The notes beneath the pieces are model-generated. The model searched no databases. It was not told the DNA's origin and saw only the letters and a program-made list of their open reading frames with translations. Both the position numbers and the translations under genes were made by a program. Positions 1 to 8,735 of a stretch of 34,276 nucleotides of DNA are shown one piece after another (position 1 is the first letter of the stretch; the number at the start of each line of letters is the position of its first letter). Origin of the DNA: Pseudomonadota bacterium (GTDB lineage Bacteria > Pseudomonadota > Alphaproteobacteria > Acetobacterales > Acetobacteraceae); assembly GCA_021826425.1 (NCBI GenBank), contig JAKAZY010000005.1:1-34276 (forward strand), written 5' to 3'.

Positions 1-1293
1 GCCGCCCGGACGATCCAGCAGGGAAATGCTGCCGCCATGGGCGATGATGATATCCCGCGCGATGGCGAGGCCGAGCCCGGTGCCGCCGGGATCGTCGCTT
101 TCGAAAGGCTTCAGCAGTGTTTCGCGTTTTTGCTCGGGTATGCCGGGGCCGTTATCGTCGATGAGGATCCGCGCGCTCGCCCCAACGCGGGCTGCACTGA
201 CCCAGATCTGGGTGGCGTGGCGGCGGGCGTTGTCGATGAGGTTGGTGAAGGCCCGTCGCATCGCTTCTGGCCGCAATGTCAGCGTCAATGCCTCGGGCGT
301 GAAAAGGCTGATGGCCGCACCCGTGCGTTTCGCGGTGGTGCAGATATCCTCAAGCAGCACCGACAGGTCTGTGGGCACCGCCTGCTCGCTACCCTCGCCC
401 CTGGCGAAATTGAGATAGATGCCGATGAGATGCTCCATCTCCACGATGTCGCTTTCCATGTCCTGCATGTCATCCGCGGCGATGCCGGGCTGCATGGCCA
501 AGGCCAGCCGCAGGCGGGTGAGGGGCGTGCGCAAATCGTGGCTCACCCCGGCCAGCATGGTGGTGCGTTGGGTAAGGAACCGGCGCAGCCGCTCCTGCAT
601 GCGGTTGAAGGCGGTGGCGGCGCGGCGTACCTCGGCCGCCCCTTCCGGGCGGATGAGGCCGGTATCGCGCCCCATACCCAGCGCCTCCGCCGCTTCAGCA
701 AGCCGCCTGATACCCCGCACCTGGGTGCGCAGGAACAAGGCCGCGAGGACGACCAGCAGCAAGGCCGAGCCAATAAGCCAGATCAGGAACAGGTAGAACG
801 TGCCAATGAACAGCCGCTTGCGCGGCACGTTGATGCTCATCACGCCGTCGGCCATCTGAATATTCACCCGCAGGATGCCAGGGTGCGAATGCCAGCTGAC
901 ATTGAAGGGCCGGTGTACATCCTGCGCTAGGGCGCGGGCGAGGTCGTTATCCACCGGGCCTGGCGCATCTGGCGGCGGCAGATGGCGCAAGACCTGGTTG
1001 TGCATGAAAACCGACTGGAAAGTGAAATGCAGGTCACCTTCCTGCATCACTAGCGCGCGATGGGCGGGATCGCGTTCGATCTGGTCGATCATGAAGCCGA
1101 TCTCACCGGCCACGCCGCCGGCGAGGCGGCGGGAGAGTTCATCGAGATGGGTGCCGTAGAAAATCTCCAGCGCCACGCCCTGCAGCACCACCATCGGGAT
1201 GAGTACGATCAGCAGCGAACGCCCGAACAGCCCGCGCGGCAGCAGCTTGCGCAAAAGCCGCTCCGCTTGCAGAGGGCCGAGACGGATTTTCAT
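1..1293 (-). CDS. EnvZ-like sensor histidine kinase (C-terminus runs off window start)
   Basis: Reverse-strand reading from ATG at 1293 (MKIRLGPLQAERLLRKLLPRGLFGRSLLIVLIPMVVLQGVALEI...), H-box region SHDLRTPLTRLRL, N-box region NLIDNARRHA, G-box DPGGTGLGLAIARDIIIAHGGSISLLDRPGG at the window edge. ATGA overlap with the upstream response regulator. Confidence 0.9.
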   Translation of the reverse strand, partial: MKIRLGPLQAERLLRKLLPRGLFGRSLLIVLIPMVVLQGVALEIFYGTHLDELSRRLAGGVAGEIGFMIDQIERDPAHRALVMQEGDLHFTFQSVFMHNQVLRHLPPPDAPGPVDNDLARALAQDVHRPFNVSWHSHPGILRVNIQMADGVMSINVPRKRLFIGTFYLFLIWLIGSALLLVVLAALFLRTQVRGIRRLAEAAEALGMGRDTGLIRPEGAAEVRRAATAFNRMQERLRRFLTQRTTMLAGVSHDLRTPLTRLRLALAMQPGIAADDMQDMESDIVEMEHLIGIYLNFARGEGSEQAVPTDLSVLLEDICTTAKRTGAAISLFTPEALTLTLRPEAMRRAFTNLIDNARRHATQIWVSAARVGASARILIDDNGPGIPEQKRETLLKPFESDDPGGTGLGLAIARDIIIAHGGSISLLDRPGG

Positions 1294-2000
1294 GCCCCCG
1301 GCTTCAGCACATAGCCCTTGCCGCGCACGGTTTGCAGAAAGCGCGGCTCGCGCGGGTCTGGCTCAATTTTGCGGCGCAGGCGCGTTACCTGCACGTCGAT
1401 GGCGCGCTCGTTCACGTCGTCCAGCCCCAAAGCGGCGGCCAGCGCCTCGCGGGAGAAAATTTCATGCGGCCGGGCGGCTAGCGTGGTGAGCAAGGAAAGC
1501 TCCGCTCCGGTGAGGCGTGTGCGGGCGTTGGAGCTGATCAGCTCGCCGCGCTCGGCATCGAAGCTGGCTGCGCCCAGCGGCAGCGGGCCGGCTGACGCGG
1601 CCGGGGGTTGGGCGCGGCGCAGCATGGCGCGCAGCCGGGCTACCAGCACGCGCGGGTCGAACGGTTTGCCGAGATAATCATCCGCCCCGGCCTGGAACCC
1701 GGCCAGAATATCCTCTGGTGTATCCCGCGCGGTAAGTAGCAGGATGGGCATGAGCGGTGCCCGCTCCGCCCGCAGGCTGTTGGTAAGATCAAGCCCGGTT
1801 TCGCCGGGCATCATCACATCCAGCACCATCAGGTCGAATTCCATGGCGCGCAGCCTCTCGCGCGCTTCCGCGGCGCAGGCGGCGCAAGTGACGCGAAAGC
1901 CGTTCTCAGCGAGGTAGCGCCCGGCAAGTGCTGCCAGCCGGGCATCGTCATCGACCAGCAGGACATGCGGTGCATCCTCGGTCAAGGCGACCTGGGTCAT
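1290..2000 (-). CDS. OmpR-family response regulator (receiver + winged-helix)
   Basis: MTQVALTEDAPHVLLVDDDARLAAL..., DLMVLDVMMPGETG, LLLTARDTPED, GADDYLGKPFDPRVL, C-terminal VTRLRRKIEPDPREPRFLQTVRGKGYVLKPGA. Confidence 0.93.
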   Translation of the reverse strand: MTQVALTEDAPHVLLVDDDARLAALAGRYLAENGFRVTCAACAAEARERLRAMEFDLMVLDVMMPGETGLDLTNSLRAERAPLMPILLLTARDTPEDILAGFQAGADDYLGKPFDPRVLVARLRAMLRRAQPPAASAGPLPLGAASFDAERGELISSNARTRLTGAELSLLTTLAARPHEIFSREALAAALGLDDVNERAIDVQVTRLRRKIEPDPREPRFLQTVRGKGYVLKPGA

Positions 2001-2010
2001 CGGCGGAAAA

Positions 2011-2586
2011 TCAGGCGCTGCGCGGCGGCTTTGGCAGGCGCGGCGGCTCCGAGGTTTCAAGATAGGCGCGCCCGCCAGGGCCGATTAGCCCGCGCATGAC
2101 GCGCTTGAAGCCCTCAACGGCGGGGCCGCCGGCTTCGCGATACGCCGTCAGCAGCCGCTCGCGCTGGGTTTCGAATAGCCGCCGCTCCAGCATGGCGCCC
2201 TTCTCGGTTAGGGTGAGCAGGCGCTGGCGGCGGTCTTTCGGCCCTGGCACCTGGGTGACGTAGCCATCGCGGATCAGTGGACCAAGCACACGGGTGAGGC
2301 TTTGCTTGGTGATGCCGAGGATGGACAGCAGCTCCCCCACGTTGAGGTTGGGCCTGCGGGCGATCCAGTGCAGGCAGCGATGATGCGCGCGGCCGAATTT
2401 CATCTCGGCGAGAATGGAGTCAGCCGGGCTGTTCAGGTCCCGCAGTGCAAAGAACAGCATATCCTGCGCGGCGCGCAGCTCATCCTCGCGCAGAAATAGC
2501 AGGCTGGCACCGGGTGCTGCGTGCATGGCGCTGGGCAGGGTTTCGCGTTTGCTGGCCTGGTAGGGTTGAGTCGGGGTGTTAGGCAT
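2011..2586 (-). CDS. MarR-family transcriptional regulator
   Basis: MPNTPTQPYQASKRETLP...HHRCLHWIARRPNLNVGELLSILGITKQSLTRVLGPLIRDGYVTQVPGPKDRRQRLLTLTEKG: winged-helix MarR signature. The 585-aa track ORF is a read-through antisense to ilvE; the internal ATG at 2586 is the credible start. Confidence 0.88.
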   Translation of the reverse strand: MPNTPTQPYQASKRETLPSAMHAAPGASLLFLREDELRAAQDMLFFALRDLNSPADSILAEMKFGRAHHRCLHWIARRPNLNVGELLSILGITKQSLTRVLGPLIRDGYVTQVPGPKDRRQRLLTLTEKGAMLERRLFETQRERLLTAYREAGGPAVEGFKRVMRGLIGPGGRAYLETSEPPRLPKPPRSA

Positions 2587-2622
2587 GGCAATTTCAATAA
2601 TTAAGGGTTGGCCGCAATGAAG

Positions 2623-2666
2623 TTTTAGAAACGGCTGACTTTTACGCAAGTTCTGACCGTCTAAAA
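2623..2666. promoter_or_regulatory. Imperfect inverted repeat between divergent marR and ilvE (candidate operator or leader hairpin)
   Basis: TTTTAGAAACGG ... CCGTCTAAAA with inner ACTT/AAGT pairing, within the 108-bp divergent intergenic region. Confidence 0.45.
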
Positions 2667-2694
2667 AGACTACCTCAAACGGAGAATTTTGACC

Positions 2695-3597
2695 ATGGCG
2701 CTCGTGCCCTTCGACGATCGTGACGGCTTCATCTGGTGGGATGGCAAGCTGATCCCCTGGCGTGAGGCAAAGCTGCACGTGCTCAGCCATGGCCTGCATT
2801 ATGCCTCGGCCGTGTTCGAGGGGGAGCGTGCCTATGCTGGTAACATCTTCAAGCTGCGCCAGCATACCGAACGCCTGATCGCCTCCGGGCGCCTGCTGGG
2901 CTTTGAAATCCCCTTCTCCGCCGCACAGATCGACGCGGCTTGCATCGAGACCATGGCCGCGAACAACCTCACGGACGCCTATGTCCGCCCGCTGGCTTGG
3001 CGCGGGTCCGAGCAGCTTGGCGTCTCTGCCCAGCAGACTAAAATCCATCTGATGATTGCCTGCTGGACCTGGCCGGATTATTTCGGTCAGGACCGCATGA
3101 AGGGCATCCGCCTCAATATCTCCGACTGGCGCCGCCCGCACCCGCTCTCCGCCCCCACCGCATCCAAGGCGGCCGGACTGTACATGATAGGCACGCTCTC
3201 CAAGCACAAGGCCGAGGCCGAGGGCTACGAGGAATCGCTGATGTACACCTGGGACGGTTATGTGGCCGAGGGCACCAGCGCCAATATCTTCTTCGTGCAA
3301 GACAACAAGCTGCACACTCCGGCAACCGATTGCTTCCTGAACGGCATCACCCGCCAGACAGTGATCGCCCTTGCCAAGGCGCGGGGGATTGAGGTGATCG
3401 AACGAAATATCAGGCCGGAGGAGCTTGGCTCGTTCAGCGAATGCTTCCTCACCGGCACCGCCGCCGAGGTAACGCCGGTGCGCCAGATTGGCGCCGCCCT
3501 GCATTATACCCCCGGCACGCTCACCGAGACCCTGCTGAACGACTATACGGCGCTGGTGCGCATGTCCCCGGAAGAGGTTGAAAAACGCGCGGCCTGA
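2695..3597 (+). CDS. ilvE: Branched-chain amino acid aminotransferase
   Basis: MALVPFDDRDGFIWWDGKLIPWREAKLHVLSHGLHYASAVFEGERAY... SKHKAEAEGYEESLMYTWDGYVAEGTSANIFFV: class IV PLP aminotransferase. GGAGA ribosome-binding site at about 2681. Confidence 0.95.
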   Translation: MALVPFDDRDGFIWWDGKLIPWREAKLHVLSHGLHYASAVFEGERAYAGNIFKLRQHTERLIASGRLLGFEIPFSAAQIDAACIETMAANNLTDAYVRPLAWRGSEQLGVSAQQTKIHLMIACWTWPDYFGQDRMKGIRLNISDWRRPHPLSAPTASKAAGLYMIGTLSKHKAEAEGYEESLMYTWDGYVAEGTSANIFFVQDNKLHTPATDCFLNGITRQTVIALAKARGIEVIERNIRPEELGSFSECFLTGTAAEVTPVRQIGAALHYTPGTLTETLLNDYTALVRMSPEEVEKRAA

Positions 3598-3614
3598 ACC
3601 GAAAGGTACCTCTG

Positions 3615-3645
3615 CCCTTGCGATATAAGCACGATATCGCAAGGG
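3615..3645. terminator. 12-bp perfect inverted repeat downstream of ilvE (hairpin, no strong T tract)
   Basis: CCCTTGCGATAT-aagcacg-ATATCGCAAGGG. Confidence 0.5.
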
Positions 3646-3707
3646 GTTAACAAAACGCCATGGGCTGGAAAGCTGTTTTTCCAGCTCATGTCTGCCACCT
3701 ATGCCCC

Positions 3708-4907
3708 ATGGCAGAGAGCGGACGAAAACTGGTCCCTTTGGAGGGGCTGCGCGGTATCGCCGCCGCAATTGTGGTTCTCTATCATCTGGCGCTGGCCTTC
3801 ACGCCCAAGGGTGTAGGGGTGGTGCCACATGGTTATGGCGCGCTGGGCACATTCACGCAGTTTGCCCTGGGCATGCTGAACGGCGGCGCGGCGGTGGCGG
3901 TGTTTTTTGTGCTGTCCGGCTTTATTCTCAGCCTGCCGTTCGGGCGAGACAGGCGCATCTCCCGCGTTGTTGTGGCACTTCTGAAGCGCTGGCCTCGCCT
4001 GGCCTGCCTCACCGTCATCGCCTGCCTGTTCGCCTTCGCGCTCATTAGCTGGTCCGGCCATGAATATAAGCAAGCCGCGCATGTCATCGGTGCGGGGTGG
4101 CTGGCAAGCCACGGAAACTCGCCAATCCGGCCCGAACATCTCACCTGGGAGGGCGCGTTGCGCGAAGGGTTGGTAAGAGTCTTCACCCAGGGCGAGGTGA
4201 AATTCGACTCGCCTTTATGGACCATGCGGATCGAGTTGTTCGGCTCCTTCGCCATTTTTTTCGCCGCCCCGGTTCTGTTCGCCATCGGCAGTTGGGTTAT
4301 AAGGCTGGGGCTGGTGGCGCTGGCAATTTATGTGGCTGGCACCGGCTACCCCTTCACCTTCTTCGCGGATTTTCTGGTGGGCACGGTGCTGGCCATGCTG
4401 TTCGCTGAGGGAAGGCTGCCGGAGCTGAGCAACAAGGCGGCTGTGGCGCTTGGCGGGATGGGGCTTTATCTGTTCAGCTTTACTTATGAACAGAAGCTGC
4501 TCATTCACGCCCCGCTGAAGCTGCTGCTTTCCGCCACATACAGCCATTACGTGTGGGATGCCGGGGCCGCACTCATCATCATCGTATTGCTGGGCAACCA
4601 GGCCATTCGGCGGGTGTTTTCCGGCGGTTGGGCGGTGTGGTTGGGGCTGCTTTCCTTCCCCATTTACCTGCTGCACGGGCCGATATTGCTTTCAGCGGGC
4701 TCGGTGGCGTTCATGGATGGCGTGGGCACGCTGGGTGTAGCGGGTGCGGCGGTGCTGGCGGCTTCCTGCTCCATTCTGCTTACTTTGGTTTGTGCCTTGC
4801 CGCTGGCCTGGGTGGATAAACTCTGGACCCGGCTGCTCTCCCGCGTGATGCGGCCCCCAGGAAGAGCAGGAGCCAAGCCAATAAAAAACGCCCAGGCAGG
4901 AGCCTGA
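3708..4907 (+). CDS. Acyltransferase-3 (OafA/YrhL-type) membrane protein
   Basis: LVPLEGLRGIAAAIVVLYHLALAF, FVLSGFILSLPFGRDRRIS, SPLWTMRIELFGSF, LLSFPIYLLHGPILL; multiple TM segments. Confidence 0.9.
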   Translation: MAESGRKLVPLEGLRGIAAAIVVLYHLALAFTPKGVGVVPHGYGALGTFTQFALGMLNGGAAVAVFFVLSGFILSLPFGRDRRISRVVVALLKRWPRLACLTVIACLFAFALISWSGHEYKQAAHVIGAGWLASHGNSPIRPEHLTWEGALREGLVRVFTQGEVKFDSPLWTMRIELFGSFAIFFAAPVLFAIGSWVIRLGLVALAIYVAGTGYPFTFFADFLVGTVLAMLFAEGRLPELSNKAAVALGGMGLYLFSFTYEQKLLIHAPLKLLLSATYSHYVWDAGAALIIIVLLGNQAIRRVFSGGWAVWLGLLSFPIYLLHGPILLSAGSVAFMDGVGTLGVAGAAVLAASCSILLTLVCALPLAWVDKLWTRLLSRVMRPPGRAGAKPIKNAQAGA

Positions 4908-4913
4908 GCGTTT
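4882..4913 (-). terminator. Intrinsic terminator for the Hint-domain gene, overlapping the 3' end of the convergent acyltransferase gene
   Basis: On minus strand: AAACGCTCAGGC-TCCT-GCCTGGGCGTTTTTTAT, stem plus T run. Confidence 0.75.
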
Positions 4914-4939
4914 CGAAAGCGGCTTTTGGCAGGTCGGGT

Positions 4940-5959
4940 TCAGGCCGCTTGCAGCCTGGCATAAGGTGCTGCAAGGGCGGCGAGCTTGGCGCGGAGCGAA
5001 GCCGGAATCTGCCGCTCGGCCTTGGCGCGGGGATAGGCCATTTCCGGGATCGGCTCTGCATCACCCGCGATGGCTTGATATTCAGCCCAGTTGTCGAAAG
5101 CCATCCGGTCGACATTGTCGACGAAGGTTTCGCTCGGTGCACCCTCGGCCAGGATCAGCGAATGATCCGCAGTTTCGATGTGATAATAGGTGAATTGGCC
5201 GGGCATGTTGCCTTCGCGCACAATGCTGCTGCCGTTCACCATCGCCCCGGCCTGCACCAGAATCCCATCCAGGAACATCGCGTGGTCCGGGGAGACCAGC
5301 AGATCTTGCATGGGCAGGCCTTTGCCCAGCGCCCCGGCCTTGATACGCACCGGCAGGGCGCGTGCGGGGTCTGCAAACTTCATGTTCACAACGCGCCGGC
5401 CCATCCAGCGCACGGATTTAACCTCGCCAGAGGGGGTCAGCACCGTATCACCCGCTTCAAGCTCTTCCACCAGGCGTTGCCCGCCGGGGGTGGCAATGCT
5501 CGTGCCGGCGCAGAAGCAGGGCGCGTCTGTGCTGAGGAGCGACAGAGTGGTCGTGGGGTTGGTTCTGCCGCTCACGGTAAGCAGCTTAAACGTGCCGTTC
5601 TGCTCGAAGAGATTATATATCGTGTTTCCAACCTTAAACAGCAGGCCCGCGTCGTCGAGCCCGTTTTGGCTGCCGCTATAGCCAGCATAATTCACGCCGG
5701 AGCCAGCAACGGGGAAAATCGCGTTGTCATAAAGCGCTACGTTATTGGAGATGCTAACCGCACCCGAAGAGCCGGTTTCACCGGTGATGGTCTTGCCGGC
5801 GATGCTGCCGGAGATGCCGGTTACGGCATAACCCTGCCCCGTCACCGTTATGCTGGGGACGTTTGAGGGAATCGTTTGCAAGGTTGTGCTGACCGTGACG
5901 TTGATCGTGTCGGTTTGGGTGCCTTGCTTGAAGGTGTAAGTATAGGTTTGTGACATCAT
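4940..5959 (-). CDS. Hint (Hedgehog/intein) domain-containing protein
   Basis: APCFCAGTSIATPGGQRLVEELEAGDTVLTPSGEVKSVRWMGRR (block A-like Cys and GTxIxT), LLVSPDHAMFLDG (block B-like His), YYHIETADHSLILAEGAPSETFVDN; N-terminal beta/Gly/Thr-rich region. Confidence 0.88.
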   Translation of the reverse strand: MMSQTYTYTFKQGTQTDTINVTVSTTLQTIPSNVPSITVTGQGYAVTGISGSIAGKTITGETGSSGAVSISNNVALYDNAIFPVAGSGVNYAGYSGSQNGLDDAGLLFKVGNTIYNLFEQNGTFKLLTVSGRTNPTTTLSLLSTDAPCFCAGTSIATPGGQRLVEELEAGDTVLTPSGEVKSVRWMGRRVVNMKFADPARALPVRIKAGALGKGLPMQDLLVSPDHAMFLDGILVQAGAMVNGSSIVREGNMPGQFTYYHIETADHSLILAEGAPSETFVDNVDRMAFDNWAEYQAIAGDAEPIPEMAYPRAKAERQIPASLRAKLAALAAPYARLQAA

Positions 5960-6211
5960 CAACTCCGGGACAACTTAACGGATGATTAAAGCTTCGCTGT
6001 ATCGGCGTTCTCTATACGGCAACGCCAAGGTATTGCCAGAAGTTAACGATCAATAAAATGTGTTCGGTTAAAAAAAGACACGAATAAATGTATTAAAATA
6101 AAAAATTTAGATGTTTTTTAGTGTTTTTTCTGAAAATTACAGCGCATCTAAAGTTTGACCAATTCTGTAGCGATTCGGTCTGATGTCATCGCATTCTTAA
6201 GGTGTTGATCA

Positions 6212-6274
6212 GGGGCTGATCCGCGTTTCAAGTTGGATCGGCTTGCGATTCAACTTGAAGTGGTCAGGCTCTAG
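6212..6274 (-). repeat. Palindromic intergenic element, copy A (overlaps stop codon of the GT39 gene)
   Basis: Minus strand CTAGAGCCTGACCACTTCAAGTTGAATCGCAAGCCGATCCAACTTGAAACGCGGATCAGCCCC; 9-bp perfect arms TTCAAGTTG (6227-6235) / CAACTTGAA (6251-6259). Left boundary approximate. Confidence 0.65.
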
Positions 6275-7647
6275 GGCCGAGGAAATACCCTGGCCGGTGT
6301 TTGGGCGGTGATCTGGCAAACACGATAGCTCATCACCGGTTCATCGCGACGCGTGCGGGTAATAACGCCCACCTCATCCGGGCAGGAAGCATCCCCGCGG
6401 CGGGTGATCAGCAGGCCGGTTTCGCCCTGCATTGCCGCCGCCGGCCAGTTAAAATATTTCCAGCGCGGGCCAAAGCCCAGAACCGGCACGTTTTTTGGCG
6501 CATAGAATGCCAGTTCAGCTTCGGTGGCGTAGTCATCCGAGGTGATAAAGGCCGGGTGACTGGCGGCGGCCTGCGCGGCAAAATCTTTCCAGCCCGCCAT
6601 TTGCAGGGCGGAAGTGTCGCGCCTGGCTGGAATGGGCGCAAAGCCGGTGAGGGCCTGTGCATATACCAGCGCGGTGACGCCAAAGCCCAGCGCCAAAGCT
6701 GGGTGGCGCCAGCGGGGTGGTCCGGCGGCGGCGGCCAGGCAGGCGGCGGGGTAGAGAATGGCCACCCAGTTGCCCTGCACCCGGCCGTTCAGCACGAACT
6801 CCACAAAAACCAGCGCGGGCAATAAAGTTAACCACAGCAGCAGACGCGCGCCGGGGTTGGCATCGCCCCGCAAATGCCACAAACCGCGCACCGCCAGGGC
6901 CGCGATGAGCGGGGTGAACAGCAAAGCCTGCCCGCCCACCAGTTCACCAAAAAATTGCATGGCCCGGGCGGGGTTGAATCCGTCCTCCCGGCCGCCTTGC
7001 TTCAAATAGCTGGCCCAACCATGGCCAGCATTCCAGGCGATATCCGGCGCAAAAACCAGCAACGCCAGGGCAATGCCCGCCCAGGGCCAGGGAGTGCGCA
7101 ACTGGGCGCGGATGGCGGGCGTGAACAGCGCCCACAGCCCCACCCCAGCCAGGAACAAGGCGGCGGTGTATTTGGAAAACAGCATCAACCCGGCGATGCC
7201 CCCTGCCGCCAGCCACCAGCGTGGATTGCGGGACTCCACCAGCCGGGCCAGCGCCCACACGCCCAGGGTCCAGAAAAACAGCAGCGGGGTGTCGGGTGTC
7301 ATCACCACGCAGCCCGCGCCCAGCATCAGCGTGGCGTTTAGGAAAGCGGCGGCGGCCAGGCCAATCCGCCTGCCGGGCAGCAGCCGGTTGCCAGCATTAT
7401 ACAGCGCCAGCGAGCCCAGCGCCGCCGCCAGTGGACCCAGCAGCCGAATGCCCAGCGGCGTGTCTCCGCATAAGGCGATACCCGCCTTAATCCACAGCGC
7501 CACCATTGGCGGATGGTCCAGATACCCGGCTTGGAGATGCTTCGCCCAGGTGAAGTAATAGGCTTCATCTGGCGTCAGCGGCAGGGCGGCGGCCAAAGCA
7601 AGGCGCAGCGCGGTAAGTGCTACCAGCGCCGCGAGGGCTCCCTTCAT
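6271..7647 (-). CDS. Glycosyltransferase family 39 (ArnT/PMT-like) integral membrane protein
   Basis: LRLALAAALPLTPDEAYYFTWAKHLQAGYLDHPPMVALWIKAG..., multiple TM helices: ArnT/PMT_2 signature. Confidence 0.9.
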   Translation of the reverse strand: MKGALAALVALTALRLALAAALPLTPDEAYYFTWAKHLQAGYLDHPPMVALWIKAGIALCGDTPLGIRLLGPLAAALGSLALYNAGNRLLPGRRIGLAAAAFLNATLMLGAGCVVMTPDTPLLFFWTLGVWALARLVESRNPRWWLAAGGIAGLMLFSKYTAALFLAGVGLWALFTPAIRAQLRTPWPWAGIALALLVFAPDIAWNAGHGWASYLKQGGREDGFNPARAMQFFGELVGGQALLFTPLIAALAVRGLWHLRGDANPGARLLLWLTLLPALVFVEFVLNGRVQGNWVAILYPAACLAAAAGPPRWRHPALALGFGVTALVYAQALTGFAPIPARRDTSALQMAGWKDFAAQAAASHPAFITSDDYATEAELAFYAPKNVPVLGFGPRWKYFNWPAAAMQGETGLLITRRGDASCPDEVGVITRTRRDEPVMSYRVCQITAQTPARVFPRP

Positions 7648-7648
7648 G

Positions 7649-8731
7649 CTATCGCGCGCGCCAGACGAGCGTGGCGGAAACCGCGTAATTCCAGACCACG
7701 CCTACCGCGGCACCAGCGGCACCCGAGAGCAGGCTGTGCCCGTTTTCCGCATAAAGCGCCGTGGCGATGCCGATATTGGCAATGGCCCCGAGCCCGCAAA
7801 CAGCCATGAACAGCGCCAGGCCCCGCCAGGCTTTTGTGCCTTTCAACCGCTGCGCCCGGTAGGTGAGTTGATTGTTGAGCTGGAAATTCATCACCATGGC
7901 CACGATCGTGCCCAGGGTTTGCGCTTTGCCGAAATCCATCCCGGCGGCGGTGGCGATCTGCAGCACCAGAATATTCACGAGCACGCCGATAATGCCCACC
8001 AGCGCGAAGGAGATGAAACGCAGCGGCACCGTGCCGCGCAGGGCTTTGTCTAGCAGCAGCCCGGCAAATTGCGCCAGCACCAGAACGTCCAGCTTGCTTT
8101 CGCCCGCCAGACGGGGGCGGAATTTATACGGGATTTCCGCGATATCGAGCTTGCGCGGCGAGGCCAGAACGAGGTCTAGCAGGATCTTGAAGCCTTGGCC
8201 CGTCAGCCTGGCGGCCAGCGCGTCGAATAAATCCCGTCGCAACAGGAAGAAGCCGCTCATCGGGTCCGAGATGGAGGTGTGCGTCACCATCTGGGCAACC
8301 CGGATGCCGGTTTGGGAGAGCTTCACCCGCAGCGGCGAGGAGAGGCCGGCGGAGTCACCACCTTCCACGTGGCGGCTGCCCACGGCCATGTCCGCGCCGT
8401 TCATCACGGCTTCCAGCATCAGGGGCAGGCGAGTTTCGTCATGCTGCATGTCGCCGTCAATCACGGCGATATGAGTGGCCGCGGAGGACAGTGCGCCCTC
8501 GATGACTGCCGAGGACAGCCCGCGCCGACCGATGCGGCGAATGCAGTGCACACGCGGGTCCAATTGCGCGATCCGCTTGGCTTCGGCGCTGGTGCCATCC
8601 GGGCTGTCATCGTCGACGAACACAACCTCCCACGCCAGACCAGCGAGCGCCGTATCCAGGGCCGCGACCATCGGGGCGACATTCGCGCGTTCGTTATAGC
8701 ACGGGACGACGATCGTAAGAGCGAGAGTCAC
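7649..8731 (-). CDS. Glycosyltransferase family 2 (polyprenyl-phosphate sugar transferase type) fused to GtrA-like membrane domain
   Basis: LALTIVVPCYNERANVAPMVAALD...VVFVDDDSPDGT...HIAVIDGDMQHDE; C-terminal FISFALVGIIGVLVNILVLQ... four-TM GtrA-like region. GTG at 8731 is the likely start, avoiding overlap with the peroxiredoxin gene (stop at 8736). Confidence 0.88.
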   Translation of the reverse strand: MTLALTIVVPCYNERANVAPMVAALDTALAGLAWEVVFVDDDSPDGTSAEAKRIAQLDPRVHCIRRIGRRGLSSAVIEGALSSAATHIAVIDGDMQHDETRLPLMLEAVMNGADMAVGSRHVEGGDSAGLSSPLRVKLSQTGIRVAQMVTHTSISDPMSGFFLLRRDLFDALAARLTGQGFKILLDLVLASPRKLDIAEIPYKFRPRLAGESKLDVLVLAQFAGLLLDKALRGTVPLRFISFALVGIIGVLVNILVLQIATAAGMDFGKAQTLGTIVAMVMNFQLNNQLTYRAQRLKGTKAWRGLALFMAVCGLGAIANIGIATALYAENGHSLLSGAAGAAVGVVWNYAVSATLVWRAR

Positions 8732-8735
8732 CGGT

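Noticed and set aside
37-930. 297-aa plus-strand ORF at the window start
   Set aside because: Antisense to the histidine kinase, which has clear H/N/G-box motifs on the minus strand; composition typical of shadow ORFs.
2011-3768. 585-aa minus-strand ORF overlapping ilvE
   Set aside because: Only its C-terminal 191 aa (MarR) are protein-like; the remainder is the high-GC antisense frame of ilvE.
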